Assembly: GCF_037975245.1 (NCBI RefSeq)
Contig: NC_092570.1
Coordinates: 10,379,501 to 10,443,500 of the forward strand
Reading direction: 5' to 3'
DNA from: Apostichopus japonicus
Lineage: Eukaryota > Echinodermata > Holothuroidea > Aspidochirotida > Stichopodidae
Length of the DNA stretch: 64,000 nt
The translations under genes and the position numbers were made by a program. Position 1 is the first letter of the stretch, and the number at the start of each line of letters is the position of its first letter. A model generated the notes under the pieces. It was not told the DNA's origin. It saw nothing but the letters and a program-made list of their open reading frames with translations, and made no database searches. Of this stretch, positions 26,601 to 41,600 are shown piece by piece.

Positions 26601-29600
26601 CCTGACATGACAGTATAATAGATGCAACATGAATAGCCTCATATGACAATATAACAGATACAACATGAATAGCCTCACATGACAGTATAATAGATACAAC
26701 ATGAATAGCCTCACTTGACAGTATGATAGATGCAACATGAATAGCCTCATATGACAATATAACAGATACAACATGAATAGCCTCACATGACAGTATAATA
26801 GATACAACATGAATAGCCTCACATGACAGTATAACAGATACAACATGAATAGCCTTACATGACAGTATAACAGATACAACATGAATAGCCTGACATGACA
26901 GTATAATAGATACAACATGAATAGCCTCACATGACAGTATAACAGATACAACATGAATAGCCTCACATGACAGTATAATAGATGCAACATGAATAGCCTC
27001 ATATGACAATATAACAGATGCAACATGAATAGCCTCACATGACAGTATAACAGATACAACATGAATAGCCTCATATGACAATATAACAGATACAACATGA
27101 ATAGCCTGACATGACAGTATAATAGATACAACATGAATAGCCTGACATGACAGTATAATAGATACAACATGAATATCCTTACATGGCAGTATTAACAGCA
27201 GCCGGATAAGAACAGCATGTTAAGATGCTTTATTAAATATAAAGGGCGAATACACTGTACAGTTATTATTATTATTATTATTATTATCTTCATGAATGAT
27301 TTATTGCCAATCTATTAACTTGTAAGATCTCATCTAGGCGAGTGCTTTCTTTTCAAAAGAAATGAAGTGGGTGTATGTTCCACACGCTAGTTTATCGTCC
27401 AATAACCATTTCTAATTGTCTACATTCTTAGCATACTTGAGGGAGGTATCATCGTCAACAAAACGAAAATCTTTAGTAGCGCCCTCTCTATAACTATGCT
27501 CTCTTAGGTACCGTGGGGAGCTGAATAAGTGGAAAGAATTATTTGTAACATTAGACGAAGGCACATATTCAAAAACAAATGTGCGCATATGTATGTTATG
27601 TATGGGCTGTAAAGGTTTAATCTAATTATATGGAATTTATGTGGAAATTCTTACATACACTTCATCAATGTACTAAACTTTAGTACCATTACTAAATGGT
27701 ACTGGATTGTCCTTTCATCTAATAATCTTCTAACAAGCAAACAGGAAAAAGCTAGGTATACATCCACAAAATAAAAATCCTTTCTCTGACATAACTGAGA
27801 GATATGAACTTCTACAGCTTCGGAAGGGATAGGGGCTTCGCAGACGGACCCAGCCGGGGCTATACCACACCAGCATCATACCCCCCTTCACCCTATCAAC
27901 TTGTCTGGGAAAGTCCCTCCTATATACCTGTTGTCAGTGAATGTAATTTTAACGTATGAGGAGTCGAAATATAGTGTTATTGTAGCAACCTACGTTCTGT
28001 GTGACAGTTATTTTACTGTAAATCAAATGTTGCAGTAGGCATATAGCCAAGTACTGAAAATTATTTAACAATCATGTAGGCTTTATAACCAGGCGTGGTA
28101 AACTGATTAGCCATGGCCAAGCCAAGAACGATGATAAAATATAATAAAAGATTTAGATTTTCTTCAACACAAAATTGCTCATTCTAACAACAATATAGAA
28201 CCCAAGTATCTTTTCTAATGCTCGTTCAGGACACGTGAGACGGTAATTAGTTTTGACGGATTTTCCTTTTAATTTCTTCAGTTAGTGCGGAATGTTCCGT
28301 CCAGTTCATTTTTGTTAATTCCGTGGTTTAAAGTTTCAGATTCTTACAAAGACTCCTTATTACTATTTTATAAAGCTGTTCCACCTGTCAAGTGCTTTTA
28401 TCCCCTGTTAGTTCAGATTCTTTCTTAATTTGTGCATCAAATGAAATTGTTGAGCAAGGTACAAAAAAAGGTGGGGTGGGTAGGGGGGTTGGTGGATCAC
28501 ACTTACCTTGTATACATCGTAGAGATCAATGATGTCATCGAAGAGGGTGTACAGATCATTGAGGAAGTTTACTACCTCGAATGGAGTGCTCTCAGAAGCT
28601 AATTTAGTAAATCCAACGATATCACTAAAACTAATCGTAACCAGCTCGTATTGTTCCGCCTGTACAGCTTGACCTTTCTTCAACTGGTCAGCAACGGATC
28701 TAGTGAAATACGAAATACCAAATGGCGTTATTTATTACGATGAAATATAAGGTGCTGCAGGCTTATTTCTTTATTCGCTATAAATCTGCTCTCCAACTAC
28801 CTTTTTATTGGTGAGCTTTTGTTCCTTAAAGCATGATTTATAATTAAAATAACACAACTGTTAACTAATGCTTGTTACTTTTAAGGCCTATTTGCGCTGA
28901 TATATATATAAATTATGTTACAGGACTTTGCAGTTTATAATAAAATCCGCATACCAAAATATCAAAACAATAATCAACTTTCGTTTGAAGAAAAAAAAGA
29001 TATTGCTGGTAAATTTCAGATTTCCTGTTTGCACTTAATTTATGCGAGTGATAATTAATAAGGATCTCGTCGTCTTGCATAAATTAAATCCTTACATTGC
29101 GTTATACTCGATATAGGTTTGGTGACAACGAGCAGCTAGCGCAATACTGTATCATGCATATATCAATAATAGGGCTCTGTAAGTATTTGTAAGTTCATAT
29201 CGTTTATACAAGGATTCCTCTATACCTACTGTCTGGTTTAGTATGGTATCATTGATTCTAACGGCAAAACTCCATTAACGCGAGATACATTAATCTCTTC
29301 ATGTAAACATTGCTCTATATAGGGGTTCACTAACTGGGGTGCATGAATCCCCAGGGGGTGCGCGAGCCCATCCCAGGGGGTTCGTGAGACGTTTCTGAAA
29401 GTCAAAACTTTTTGCTGAACTAAAATCTGATGTATCATATATAATTTATTAATGTACAAAAGTCGTACCTATCGACAAACTCTTTTTTAAAAATTTTTAT
29501 TACAATATTACACTATGAACTTGATCTTTACGAAGCAATGTTATGCGTATTATAGTATAATAATGACTCAGATCGCGTCTCGAAAAGTTGGGGGTTCGTG

Positions 29601-32600
29601 GACAACTCTAACATCCACATGGGGTTCGTGGGGGATAAAGTTATATGGAAACCCTGCTCTATACTCACTTTGGCAGAATCGAATAAAGCAGTTTATCTGT
29701 TTTCTTCTTCTCTTCCTCCAGTTGTTCTGTCCTCTCCTCGACCAGCTCCTCTAACTGATTTGCATATTTTTCCATCATTGAAAACATGTTGTCAATGATG
29801 TTTATCTGTCTATAATTAATAGCAAGTTTAATTAAACATGACATCATAATTATGTCTGCTGACTATTTGACGTCACAAGCTAAGAAATATTGAATATTCA
29901 TATAAAACATCTTCATCTTTTCATTATTGCTATCTCTTTCTGTGTTGGTGTTGTGTTTTTATATGTTACAGTTGATTCTAACAGTATTATCTAATTTATG
30001 ACAAAACAATGTGAACCAATTAGTTTTTCACGTAATTAGGGGTAGTGATGAGAAATTCTAATTAAAATTGATGTATTATTGCAAATAATGCATTAACTTA
30101 ATTAGTGATTCTATATAGTGATCCCAGTTGCTGTGGTATAGAAACCGTTACTTGAGCTTTACATCTTAAAACAATTTGATGACAATAATGTGTTAAATTT
30201 AGTCATGAATTTGCCACTACAACTTCTGGCAATTGAGAGGACGATCGAAGCATCACAAAGGTATATATTGCGATATCTCTATAGACAGAAAACATATATC
30301 TATACAGTCACAACTTACCTATGTCCACAAATTTTTGAAATATTTCTTTTAATTTCAGTAAATTCAGGTCTGTCGATTGGTCTTTCTGACCAACATTTCT
30401 CCATTAGTTTCCTGTAGGGTTCCGTACATGCTTCTGGAGGTACATGGGGTCGAAACATTGGAATAGCCCCTTGCTTTACTGCCGATATGATTTCTGGAAT
30501 CGAGAAAAAATATCATATTTTTTTCAGTAAACTGTACTTAAAGAGAGCGCAGTGCAACATATTCAACGTTCTACGTCACTAAACGAAATAAGTATACACA
30601 AACGTTTGTTGTTAGCTTGTTGCATTTGTAACAAATTCCTTAATAAAACAGGCAAGTTCTGGTATTTCCCAAAACATATATCATGTAGTTTCTTTTCCGT
30701 GCTTACTTTGCATATAAGACTATTAAAATCGAGGCGAAGCTTAATATTGTCATCTCTTCGCGGTAAATATGTAACTAGGCGAAACAATTCCTATTGTTTA
30801 TACAGAACACTGCATAACTGTCACCTAAGTGAGAGGCTCAGTCGTAGAACATGTTCCTATCAAAACAGCCCATTTTACTGATTAGTTGGAACATTTTGGG
30901 GATTAGCTATCGAGTGCACAACATGATTTAATGTGATGAACGGTTCTATAGGATATTAAGCCTCTCATGACCGTGTCCGAATAAATTTTTTCATTTTAAG
31001 TGTGTTGTAATGAAAAGGACGAACCCATGCAGACGACATAACACATAGGAATCAGTTTGAAATGAATATACCTTTACTTTCGATGACTTGGTTACAGTAA
31101 GGTCCTCCTCTCAAAGCTATCTCCTGGAGTATTATGCCATATGAGTAAATATCCCCCTTTTGTGTTCCAGCTGCTGTCTGGGCAGGGCACCTCAATAACT
31201 CTGGTGATGTCCATAAGTATTCTAAGAAAGACACCACACGTTGCAAAGGGAATATTTTGAGGGCACCGTATACTTAATTATGGAAATTAAACATTGCTAA
31301 AAAATCCGACATAAACTGTTTGCATATGTTTTCAGTTCTTCTCAGTCTCCAACTTCAAAAATATTAACACATTTTTTTTTTAGTTCTGCGTGAATACATT
31401 TTAAATATAAGGAGTTAAATATCTGAAACTAAGTTAAGATATATAACAATTTGGACCCCCTCGGTTCACTTTGTTCTTATTGTTGTGCTGTAATTATGAC
31501 ATTTTGGACCCACCTCGGTTCGCTTTGTTTTTAATGTTGTGATGTAATTGTGATTTCCAGAGATATCGAGGTGTAGCTCATTTATTGGTTAGTGACGACA
31601 GCGCTGAAAGTTTCCCCGCAATAAGTTTGACCATATGAACGATAGATGAGTGCAAATGAGATCATTCTATATGCACAAAGCCTACATAAAAACTTCAAAG
31701 TAATAGATAATATTGTTCATCATATTGTTAGGAAGTTTTAACTCACCTCTGTATATTTCTGTCTCTGTTTTAGATTGCTGGTTATTTTTATCCACTTTAA
31801 ATTTATGAAGGCCGAAGTCTGCCAGTTTACAAACCCAACGGCCGTCTATTAGAACGTTGGATGACTTTAATTTGCCGTGTGACTTTAAATTACTGTTGTG
31901 AAGAAATATCATGCCCTGTGTAGAAAAGCAAAGAAATATTACAGCAGTTTGGGGAAAACAAATGGCACGTTACTGAATTGCGAAAAAATCAATAGTGGAA
32001 ATGTTGGACGAATTCATTATACCCCCTTTCCCTCTCCTCATGATTTTTTATTTATGATTGATAACCTAATGTTATAACACATGATATGAAATAACCAATC
32101 TCCTTTATTTGTCTTTACTTTGTATTATAATTATTTAGTCAAATAAACATCGACCGGTGAGAAGGAGTTTATGAGGAACATATGTAAATGACGCTCAAAT
32201 AATAACATTAAAGATGAAGTAAAATAATGACATTAAGGAACAGAAGAGATGAAACATTGTTGTTTGAAGACATTAAAGATGAAGTAAAATAATGACATTA
32301 AGGAACAGAAGAGATGAAACATTGTTGTTTGAAGACTGTATTTAATCCGAAATTTGACACTCCAAGCAAAATCTTGCCAAAGACTGCACCCAGCAGTACA
32401 TAGAGATGATTTGCTGGATTGGTCTGGTCTATTACTAAATTATATTTAAAATAAAATAAAACTGTTAGCAAACTGCTTATCCACTAGAGAGCCTGTACAG
32501 GAGAATGTGTAAAAGTAAGTTGGCCTGACGTTTGCTTTCAAATGTGATCGTACTTCGAGATGCATCATCTGCAGCCACTACATTGTTGAATCCAATTCCA

Positions 32601-35600
32601 TCACCAGCCACAGTATGCAACTCACACACAAGACTAAGGGTCACATCACTTGCACAACCATTAATGTCATATATCTGATCTCTTGTAGAGTTTGCGGCAT
32701 TCAGTATGTTGGCGAAACCAAAACCACCCTCAAGAAGCGATTCTATGGTCACAGATCCACAGTCAACACCATGAAGACTGAGACCCCAGTTGGAGAACAC
32801 TTTAACCTTCCCAACCATACCATTAACGACATGTCCCTACAGGGGATTGAATCCTTAGGTATAGCCGTCCTGACCTAGTACGAATCAGCAGAGAGAGGCT
32901 GTGTGTGCCTTCGCACCATTCAGCCTCATGGGCTCAACATTCAGGAAGGACATGACTAACTTTTCTTGTCCCCCCTCCTTCTCCCCTTGTCCCCCCCGTC
33001 ACTCCTCTTCTCATAGCTCTCTTCCACCCTTTTTTCTCCACATCCTTCCTGTCTTTGTCGTTCTCCAGTTTATTTCCTACCCCCTTCCCTTAATCCTCTC
33101 TTTGTCCCTCCGCTGTTTATCTCCTACCTCTCCTCTTCCCCTGTTGGTTTCTTTCTTTCTTCTCTCCATCCCTTGTCTACTAATCCCCTTACATCTATCT
33201 CTTTGTGTTCACCATGCTCATTAACCTGTCTGTAATCTGTGCGTGTTTTTGTCCCTTCTGTTACTGTTACTTGTCGTATAGCCTCCGAAGAAGATCCTGC
33301 TAGGATCGAAACGTCAGGCCAACTTACTTTTACACATAAACTATATTTAAGCAGATCTGTCCCCAAGCTCTCTGTTTCGAAAAGGTTAAAGAAAAAGAAA
33401 ACGAGCAAGTTCCGATTTGCCCTCAAGATAATGTTTTTTTCTTTCTTTGTCCGATTCGTCATAATAGCAAGTTTATTAGGAATAAATAACACATACTTTT
33501 GTGTTCAGTCAATCATAATCCTTTCAAATCTTTTAAAAAGCATTCAACGTACTCTTGTATATATTTTATATCTTACCAAACATACGTCATGTGCAAACGA
33601 GATCTTGAAATTTTCTTCTAGTTTGATGCTATCGTTTTCTAAGACATCCTGAGTAGGATTGGAAATATATAAATGTTATTAAGACCTTTATGATAGATAT
33701 TACATATCTGCACTATAAAGGTGTACAAGTTCCTTTTGATTCGCGACAAATGTGCCATCGACAGTTTGTCGAATATCAACCACAGAAAAGTGTTCGTGCT
33801 TAGATCTTTACACATATCAGGCGACGTTGGACAGAATAGCGTATTAAAATAACACGAGGGATACAACAGGTATAAATGATACATACGTTACGTAACTGCA
33901 GTCATATTTTATCAATATGCTTCCCTTTCACGCAATACAGACGTTTTGCTAAGTACAATGTCTATATAGTAAGCTATATTTATATGTATGTATGATATTT
34001 GACCTCCTATATTGTAGTGTCTTGTAACGGCCTTCCGAAGTATCACATAAGGTGCTTTGCTACCCGATTGTCGATGAATTTCATTTCCAGTGAACCTCCT
34101 AATTTCATATAATAATATGGAATATAATTATTTACTCTGTTAGCTTCTTTAAGTCCATCGGAACACCCTGAATTGCCCAGACTTTAATTCATCCCAGACA
34201 GAATGTGTACTGCCACCCGATACACACACAGAAGATAGTTACTACTGTAAAATTTTGTAACACAGTAAAAACTGGATCGTGCTATAAATCGGTAGCATGT
34301 GCTATTAGGATTATAGTAAGAACTGAGGATATGTGCAATTCTAACAAATCAAGTTGTTGGGATTTGTTGGGATTACACATATCCTCAGTTCTTACTGTAA
34401 TCTTTATAGCATATGCTACCGATTTATCAGATTTGTCAGCACGATCCAGTTTTTACTGTGGTACAAAACTTTAAGATTTACAGTAGTAACTGTAATCTCT
34501 GTGTGAATCGGCTGCTACTGCGTTTCCCTTTACTTACTTGCAGACTTCCCCGCTTACAATAAGCTGTTACAACACATACGTTTGGCGCCTCCGTACAAAC
34601 ACCGTAGAAGACGTTTAAATTGTCGTGGTGTAGACTTCGTATCTAGTAGCATACAAACATGATGGAATATCTTAATCTAATATTAGTTGAAACGTGTGGA
34701 AAGTACATTGACAGAATCATACTTAGGCCGAAATGGAAGAGAAGGTTGCATAAAATGATAATGATACGAAAGCTTAAAGGTGCCATCAATATAAGAAAAA
34801 CTTTTAAAAGTTAAAGCAACTTAGCAATCCAGCACTTTTCTGATTTGGATAAGACATTATCTTGTTATCTAAAAATTTACAGGAAAATGTTGACATATTG
34901 GAGCAAAGTTTTTTATTTGTTGGCACTTCAAAGCTTCCATAGCAAAAGCAATTTATATACGCTCACGGTAGGCCTACATGGTTATTTGAAAAAGAGTTAC
35001 ACAGGCTGATATATGGGAGGCGGCCGTGACTTTGATATGCAGTAATCGTGCTTGTGCCATTGATTATCCATATGTGACGTTCGAAAGCTGATCGCCAATA
35101 TTTATGGACTGCCCTTTGTATAATCATAATGGTAGTAAACATAAGTGATGAGTGATGCAGTCACGATAAGTTTCTTGCTCGAAGAGATGAGATTTTGATC
35201 GAAAAGAAGAGAAAAGTAAAATCAAATGAAATAAATGAAACTCGTGACTTGTAAACCATGACTTCTCAATTATAGCCGATCTCTGAGAATTCGATTTTCA
35301 AGGGACAAGCAATTTATTGTAAACATTTAAGAATTTAAAATGTTATATAACTGAGCAACGCTGATGATGGGGGTTATCGCTCAATTGATTTAACTTCATT
35401 CAGAGTTTAGCACTACCAGTGATTTTTAACGTCTTCTACACCTATATATACTTAAACGCCACATGACCATGAAATCAATCAAAACATGCAACTTATTTAA
35501 ATGTTTCAACTATATATATTCATGACAATAACTGTTTGCTTACACGTCGGTGTTGTCTTTAAACCGGTTATGAACCCATTCCTGTAATCATATATGATGA

Positions 35601-38600
35601 CTGTTGCGATATAGATGTTCATGGGATTAGCGGGCCTCGTCAGTTGACCTTTTTGTAAACAGATCGCTGGGAAGTGGTGGGACCAGATATTTCTAAGTGG
35701 GATGGGGGATGGGGGAATGGTAAGTGGAAGACAATCAAACAGTTAGGGTAGCAACAAGTTTTCAAAATTTCAAGGCATTAAATTCAAAATGTTGACAAAA
35801 CGTTAATGTCATATAACGAGGGTCGTACATTCATCATATTTTTAAGAGGATTTTAATCGATTGCGAGACCGACATGCAGTGACTGGCTGAGCAGCGTTTT
35901 CACACCCAAATAAACCAAGAAAAGAAGCAATAGACGTGCATAGACGTAAAACTAAGCAGCATTGTGCTGAATCAGTGCCTTTAACCTGTATAGATATTGT
36001 GGATCATCAATTTACCTCTGTCGCACAGAAATTGCAATAAGCACTTCTCATTTCATGTTACATTTTGACTGCGCACTAAACATTGTGATGGGCATGAAAT
36101 TCATTGGGATGGTAGGTTCAACAGGCGGTATTAAACAACTTTGAAACCATGCGGGTCCCTAGAACATTTTCCAACAAGCCACACTTTGTCCAGCTTTGCT
36201 TTTATACGTATATCCATTTCAATTTCTCACCTCTTTAATCTCCGTGATGATATCTGTGGTAAGTAGCACTGTATCTCTCTGAACTAATCGTATGGCCACG
36301 TGTGTTCCCTGTAAGTAGTTAAGATTAATTGCTCAATGATCGTAAAACAAGTGGATCTGCAGTTAATCCCCACTCTAGACTTCGTTAAACGTGATAAAAT
36401 GATTACACCTTGATGCTCAGAAATACTTTGTTCTTTATAAAACGTCTTTTTCTCCTATCCATTATCATAGGGAGTTGCTACAGGACACTCCCTGGAGTAT
36501 CATGTGTGTACGCTGTAAAGGAGACAAACCGGGATCAGCTGGGGGGGGGCAGGGGGGTGACGGGGAATATAAATTGACACAATATAGAGAAACAGTATGT
36601 TTAAAACATAAATAAAAAGCGATCGTACTTTTCCTCAAACCAGTACCTACTCTCCCTGATGGATCCTACTGTTAGCAATGATATAATACCTAGTTGTTTC
36701 TGAAAATAACCAGTAAAATGAAACATGAATCAGTCTGCGACTGGTATGAAAAATCTTTAATAATCATATGGCTAGGTCTAAATAAAAGAGTTCAAACTGC
36801 CATACCCTGTAAATTCCAGATTTGCAAAACTTTTGTCCTTCGCTGGTGGTACTTGTCCTTGAAGTTGTATCTAAACTCTTGCTAGATCGAAACAATCCGC
36901 TCGAGCTTTTCTGAGATGACATAAAACAAGAAGTTTCAAAGATTTCAATTTCAGTGTGGCTGTATAACAAAACGTATTGACCTTTGCAAGGTCAGCAAAT
37001 AGCCTTCCCCAAACCCAATTCTGTGAGAGCTGGACGATAATAATTGGAACATTTCCAGAGATATCATTCAACATCTCCAGACCATGAACCTCTGTGGTTC
37101 TACAGCATTACTATGTACTCCAGCGTAAATATCACGACATGGCTTCTGTCACTTATTCAAAAAAAGTTAAAACCTTACTGAAACGAACATCAACCATATC
37201 ATTTCAATATACAACCAGACAGCAAAACTGCAGTGTGGTTTCGATGATGCTACATGAATATCATCTTATATGAATGTGACACACTAGGCTGTAGCATATA
37301 GCCAGGAAGTAAAACATACTTCAATCTAAGTAGTACAGCAAAAACCATTGACCTATGACAAACAATATTCACATTGGCAGCTGATGACCGAGATGGAAAC
37401 TAACTTTTCTTGTATTCAGCATACAGATTGATCTCTGCCAAGACAACAGGCTTCTTCTCGGGCTTCGACAAATATACTTAAAAGAACTCTCTATTTGGCG
37501 ACCGTTACTAAAATTCTACTCGTCAAAACGCAGAATTCACCCGGCACTATGATTGCTGTTCAAGTCTCCATAGTACAGATCTACAACATCAATACTTTCT
37601 ATAAACAAATGTTAGGCACTTAGCCAGATACAGGGTGCTACGTAATTGCACATTGGAAAGTTATGTTTCTGTGCAGTACGAAATTTAAACTTTTTCCACC
37701 AAATTAAGTGATGAACAAAGTAAAACATGTCGCAGAATGATAAATAAGCAGCTATAGGCCTATTGTAGTTTCTCAAACAATTAAATATAAAACATTTGCA
37801 AAAAAACCTACGAAGATAGCTCTGTTACAATAGGTAAACTAGTACTAAGGCATATACTATACAGTAGCTATGTGTGCGCGAGCCATAAGCCTATATACAA
37901 TACCTCACTGCTGCTTTGAACCGCTACTCGATTAGCACGATTTCGTACAAGTTCGCAAATATTTATCTTGTCTTTTGGCTGCAGATTGGTGCACGAAGAA
38001 ATATCGCTCTCACTCCATTAAACTGCCTAAATCCAAGCGATCTTTTACGCAATGAAAATCTAAGGTTGAACGAGCATCTACCTTCCACTTGCACCTGGTG
38101 TTGAGAGAAAATCTTTGCAATAAATCCTAGCAGCAATAACAGCAAACTTGTCTCAAAACTCCTTTAATTGTTGCATAAATTGCGAATTATGACTCATGGC
38201 ATGTAGGAAATGCCTTATAATTTAGGAGATGTTTGCACACCTTAAGTGTATTGGTATTCTGACACGAAACATTTTTTTCTTCACGTTTTTGTGTTAAAAA
38301 GAACCCGATTTTATCCTACCGTTGTTAGTGTACGGCCCATTGAAGCCTAAACAACTTCAGCAGTTCCATGCTTTGTCGTCGGAAATGTTTTACCAAAATG
38401 ACGAATAATCGTGTATTATGGATTTGTTTTCTGCAGATCAACTCTAAAGGGGTCTTGTGTCATTAACTTATGAATTTTAATATCGCGAAACTCGGAATAA
38501 AGCGGTTAGCATACAACTTGTTAAAGTTGTCTATAAGGCTCTTATATCTAACCTTTAGATGGGGATGTCCAATGTTTATTGTTAGTAGTCTACTTGGGCC

Positions 38601-41600
38601 GCTAGAACTATACTCTAACTGTGTGGGGGTTGCCTGTGCATAACCAAGCCGTCTTGATATCAATGTTTAATAACGTTTTTAATTGGTTTGAGAAATTAAT
38701 ATATGAACACAATTATATATGAAAGCTTTTAAAACACACAACGCACTTCGTTAGCTGGACCGTTCACTGTTATAAATTATTATTTGAGATTTTAAATTAT
38801 GTTGAAGTGCACCGTGAAGTTTATGAACAATCTCCGCACATGAAAACTTCCCGTATGTAATGCACGGGCAGACAGTGAACCATTTTACACAGTTAATTCG
38901 TATTGAGATTGGTCAATGATAAAAATCTAACTAGGCGACAGTAAATTTTCTTAAACGGCGCCTGGTCTTTCCCCCAACGTAACTAAATCCAAATCTAATA
39001 CCTATGATTCACAACGTTATCTTTATTCCAATAGCAACATCGTATGTGCAAACAGCACACTTTGTAATGCAACGACGTATTAAATTAGCGACATAGTTAA
39101 GCCAAAGGCAATTTGTTCAACGTATGAATTCGGAATGTACGGATGCCCATAAGCCAATTTCCAATTTCCAAGAACCTCTCCTTTTGTTATGAGCCGTAAC
39201 GCAAGAAAAAAAAAACTGAAAATTAACGTTTTGAGTTGTTGTATCTCGGCAAAACGTTAAGATTCAGGTATTTGTCATCTTGACGACCTGTTGTATCTCG
39301 GCAAAACGTCAATTTTCAGATTTTTGTTATTTTGATGAGTTATTGTATCTCGGCAAAACGTCAATTTTCAGATTTTTGTCAGTTTTACGACTTGTTGTAT
39401 CTCGGCAAAACGTTAGGATTCAGATTTTTGTCATTTTGACGACTTGCTGTATCTCGGCAAAACGTCAATTTTCAAAATTTTGTCATTTTGACGACTTGTT
39501 GTATGACGGCAAAACGTCAATTTTCAGATTTTGTCATTTTGATGAGTTATTGTATCTCGGCAAAACGTCAATTTTCAGATTTTTGTCATTTTGACGACTT
39601 GTTGCATCTCAGCAAATTTAATAATTTTGTCGTTTTGACGAGTTTGTTTCTCTTTCATCCCCATGTCCCTTCTACGCTTCCGTAGAATACTAATGACAGT
39701 GCCTATAACCGAAGAACGATGTATATTTGTGTGTGACGTCAGCGACCTCAATCTACCGCTACGAGCAATGATGCGGCTGGTTAGATGATTGTGCAATGGG
39801 TGACTGAGATCTTTCCACACGGACAGCAGCTTGTCTCGTACACAATTCTCGTAGACCGAGGCCACTGACGGCAGACTTTTCCAAATAATTTACCAGCACG
39901 TTTAATAACAACATTCAGAACCTTTATGCTGGTTCTTCCCGCATTACCTCCCCAGCAAGTAAGACAATAGGTCCAAACACACAGATAATGGAGTTATAGA
40001 AGATAGCGAGAATATCTGGATTTATATTAAAATAATTCAGCTTACGTAAGCAGTATAATCTTGGTTTTAGCCGTTTTTCAACATAATCTATGTGTTCACC
40101 CCAATTTAATTTATCATCAATTATAACCCCTAAATTGTTGTAACTACTAACCCTTTCAACAATACTACCTTTAATTATCACATCGTTTGCTAATACCTTA
40201 TGTCTAGTTCTAAAATCAGTTACCATCTCTTTGGTTTCAGTTACATTTAATTCCAAATAGTTGCCATCATAATAATCAACGAATCTGCTAATCTGTTCAA
40301 TGTTTATGTTATGGTTGCCATCAGAAACCAAACCATCAGCATCAGCAAATGTCACTAAGGGACAGTTGGTTTACAAGCAAGGCGTCATGCACACACACAC
40401 ATATATATCCGCCTGCATGACTATATATAGGTTACGATTATCATAGAAACCAAAACACAAACCGTGGATTTTATTTCTTCATGAAGGTGCTACTTGCCTG
40501 TTGTCATAGTTCTAACGAGAACTTATGTTCACTTGCACAAATAGACACAATAACACAACTCACGACAACCCGTTAACTATCACCTATAGCTTAGACTATA
40601 CTTTAGCTGAAAATAAATAAAATTAAAAAGCAAATAAAAGTTTACTTACGTCTGTTTTAAGTCTTCCAAACAGTATTTCTGAATAGTTCAATTTCCAAGC
40701 ATCAATAGAGTTGTAGTCATTGATTTGTTTCAGCCGTCTAAGTAGCGGAAGAAACACATGATAGTGTATCAAGTATGTTAAAACGATTTCAATATTGTAT
40801 AAAACGCAGACAAATTTATCCAAGTTCATTTAATAAAGTAAAGTAAAATAAAATAAAGTAAAACTTTGTTACTCCATAAAAGGAAATTCTGGTACTAGCA
40901 CAAGTCTTAAACAATATAAAAATCTATGAACACATATACAGATATTAGTAATAAAAAGGTAAGATCGGATTAAAAGACACACGAAAAAACAGTAAAACGT
41001 GCACAATATGAGGACTGACGACTTAAGTTGCTGCTGTAAAGTTTAATTGCAGAAGGGATGAAAGAATTCCGATAACGATTAGTATTTAGCATAGGAAGTC
41101 TCAGTCTACCAATAAGACTGTTACGAAGTGTAGAATGCAACGGATGACTACAGTCACTCCAAACCATATCTATCTTCGACTGTAGACCGCATTGGTTGAC
41201 AAAGTCAACTTCAGACTGAGACCCCCCTCCCACCCCCAATAACTTTTTCTGCTCTCTTAATAATTTTGTCAATACGATCCATTTCAGACTTACTAACATT
41301 ACTACCCGAGCAAATTAGGCAATATCTCTAAATTCCACAAATCATGGCATTATAGAACATCATTCTCTAGAATTTCTGAACGTAAGTTGAAGAGGGACAT
41401 TTTCCGAAGACAGTATAGCCTAGAATTCAACTTTTTTTACCAGGTCATCAACATGATCCCCAAGTTAAGTTTTCATTAAATACAACTCTTAAATATTTGT
41501 ATGAAGACACACATTCTATACCGCATTCCCTTTAATAATAACAGGTGGTGGCGGAGTACCTTTTTGTTTAAAATTTACATAATTTATTTTGTTTTAGAAA

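Noticed and set aside
25855-27170. ORFs of 408, 230 and 160 codons
   Set aside because: They are translations of a 36-bp intronic minisatellite in different frames. No start context, domain or splice connection supports coding.
25873-27186. CRISPR-like array
   Set aside because: Units are contiguous with no unique spacers, and the setting is an intron of an animal gene.
32477-32818. 113-codon minus-strand ORF
   Set aside because: It is the antisense shadow of the GIY-YIG coding region of the Penelope-like element.
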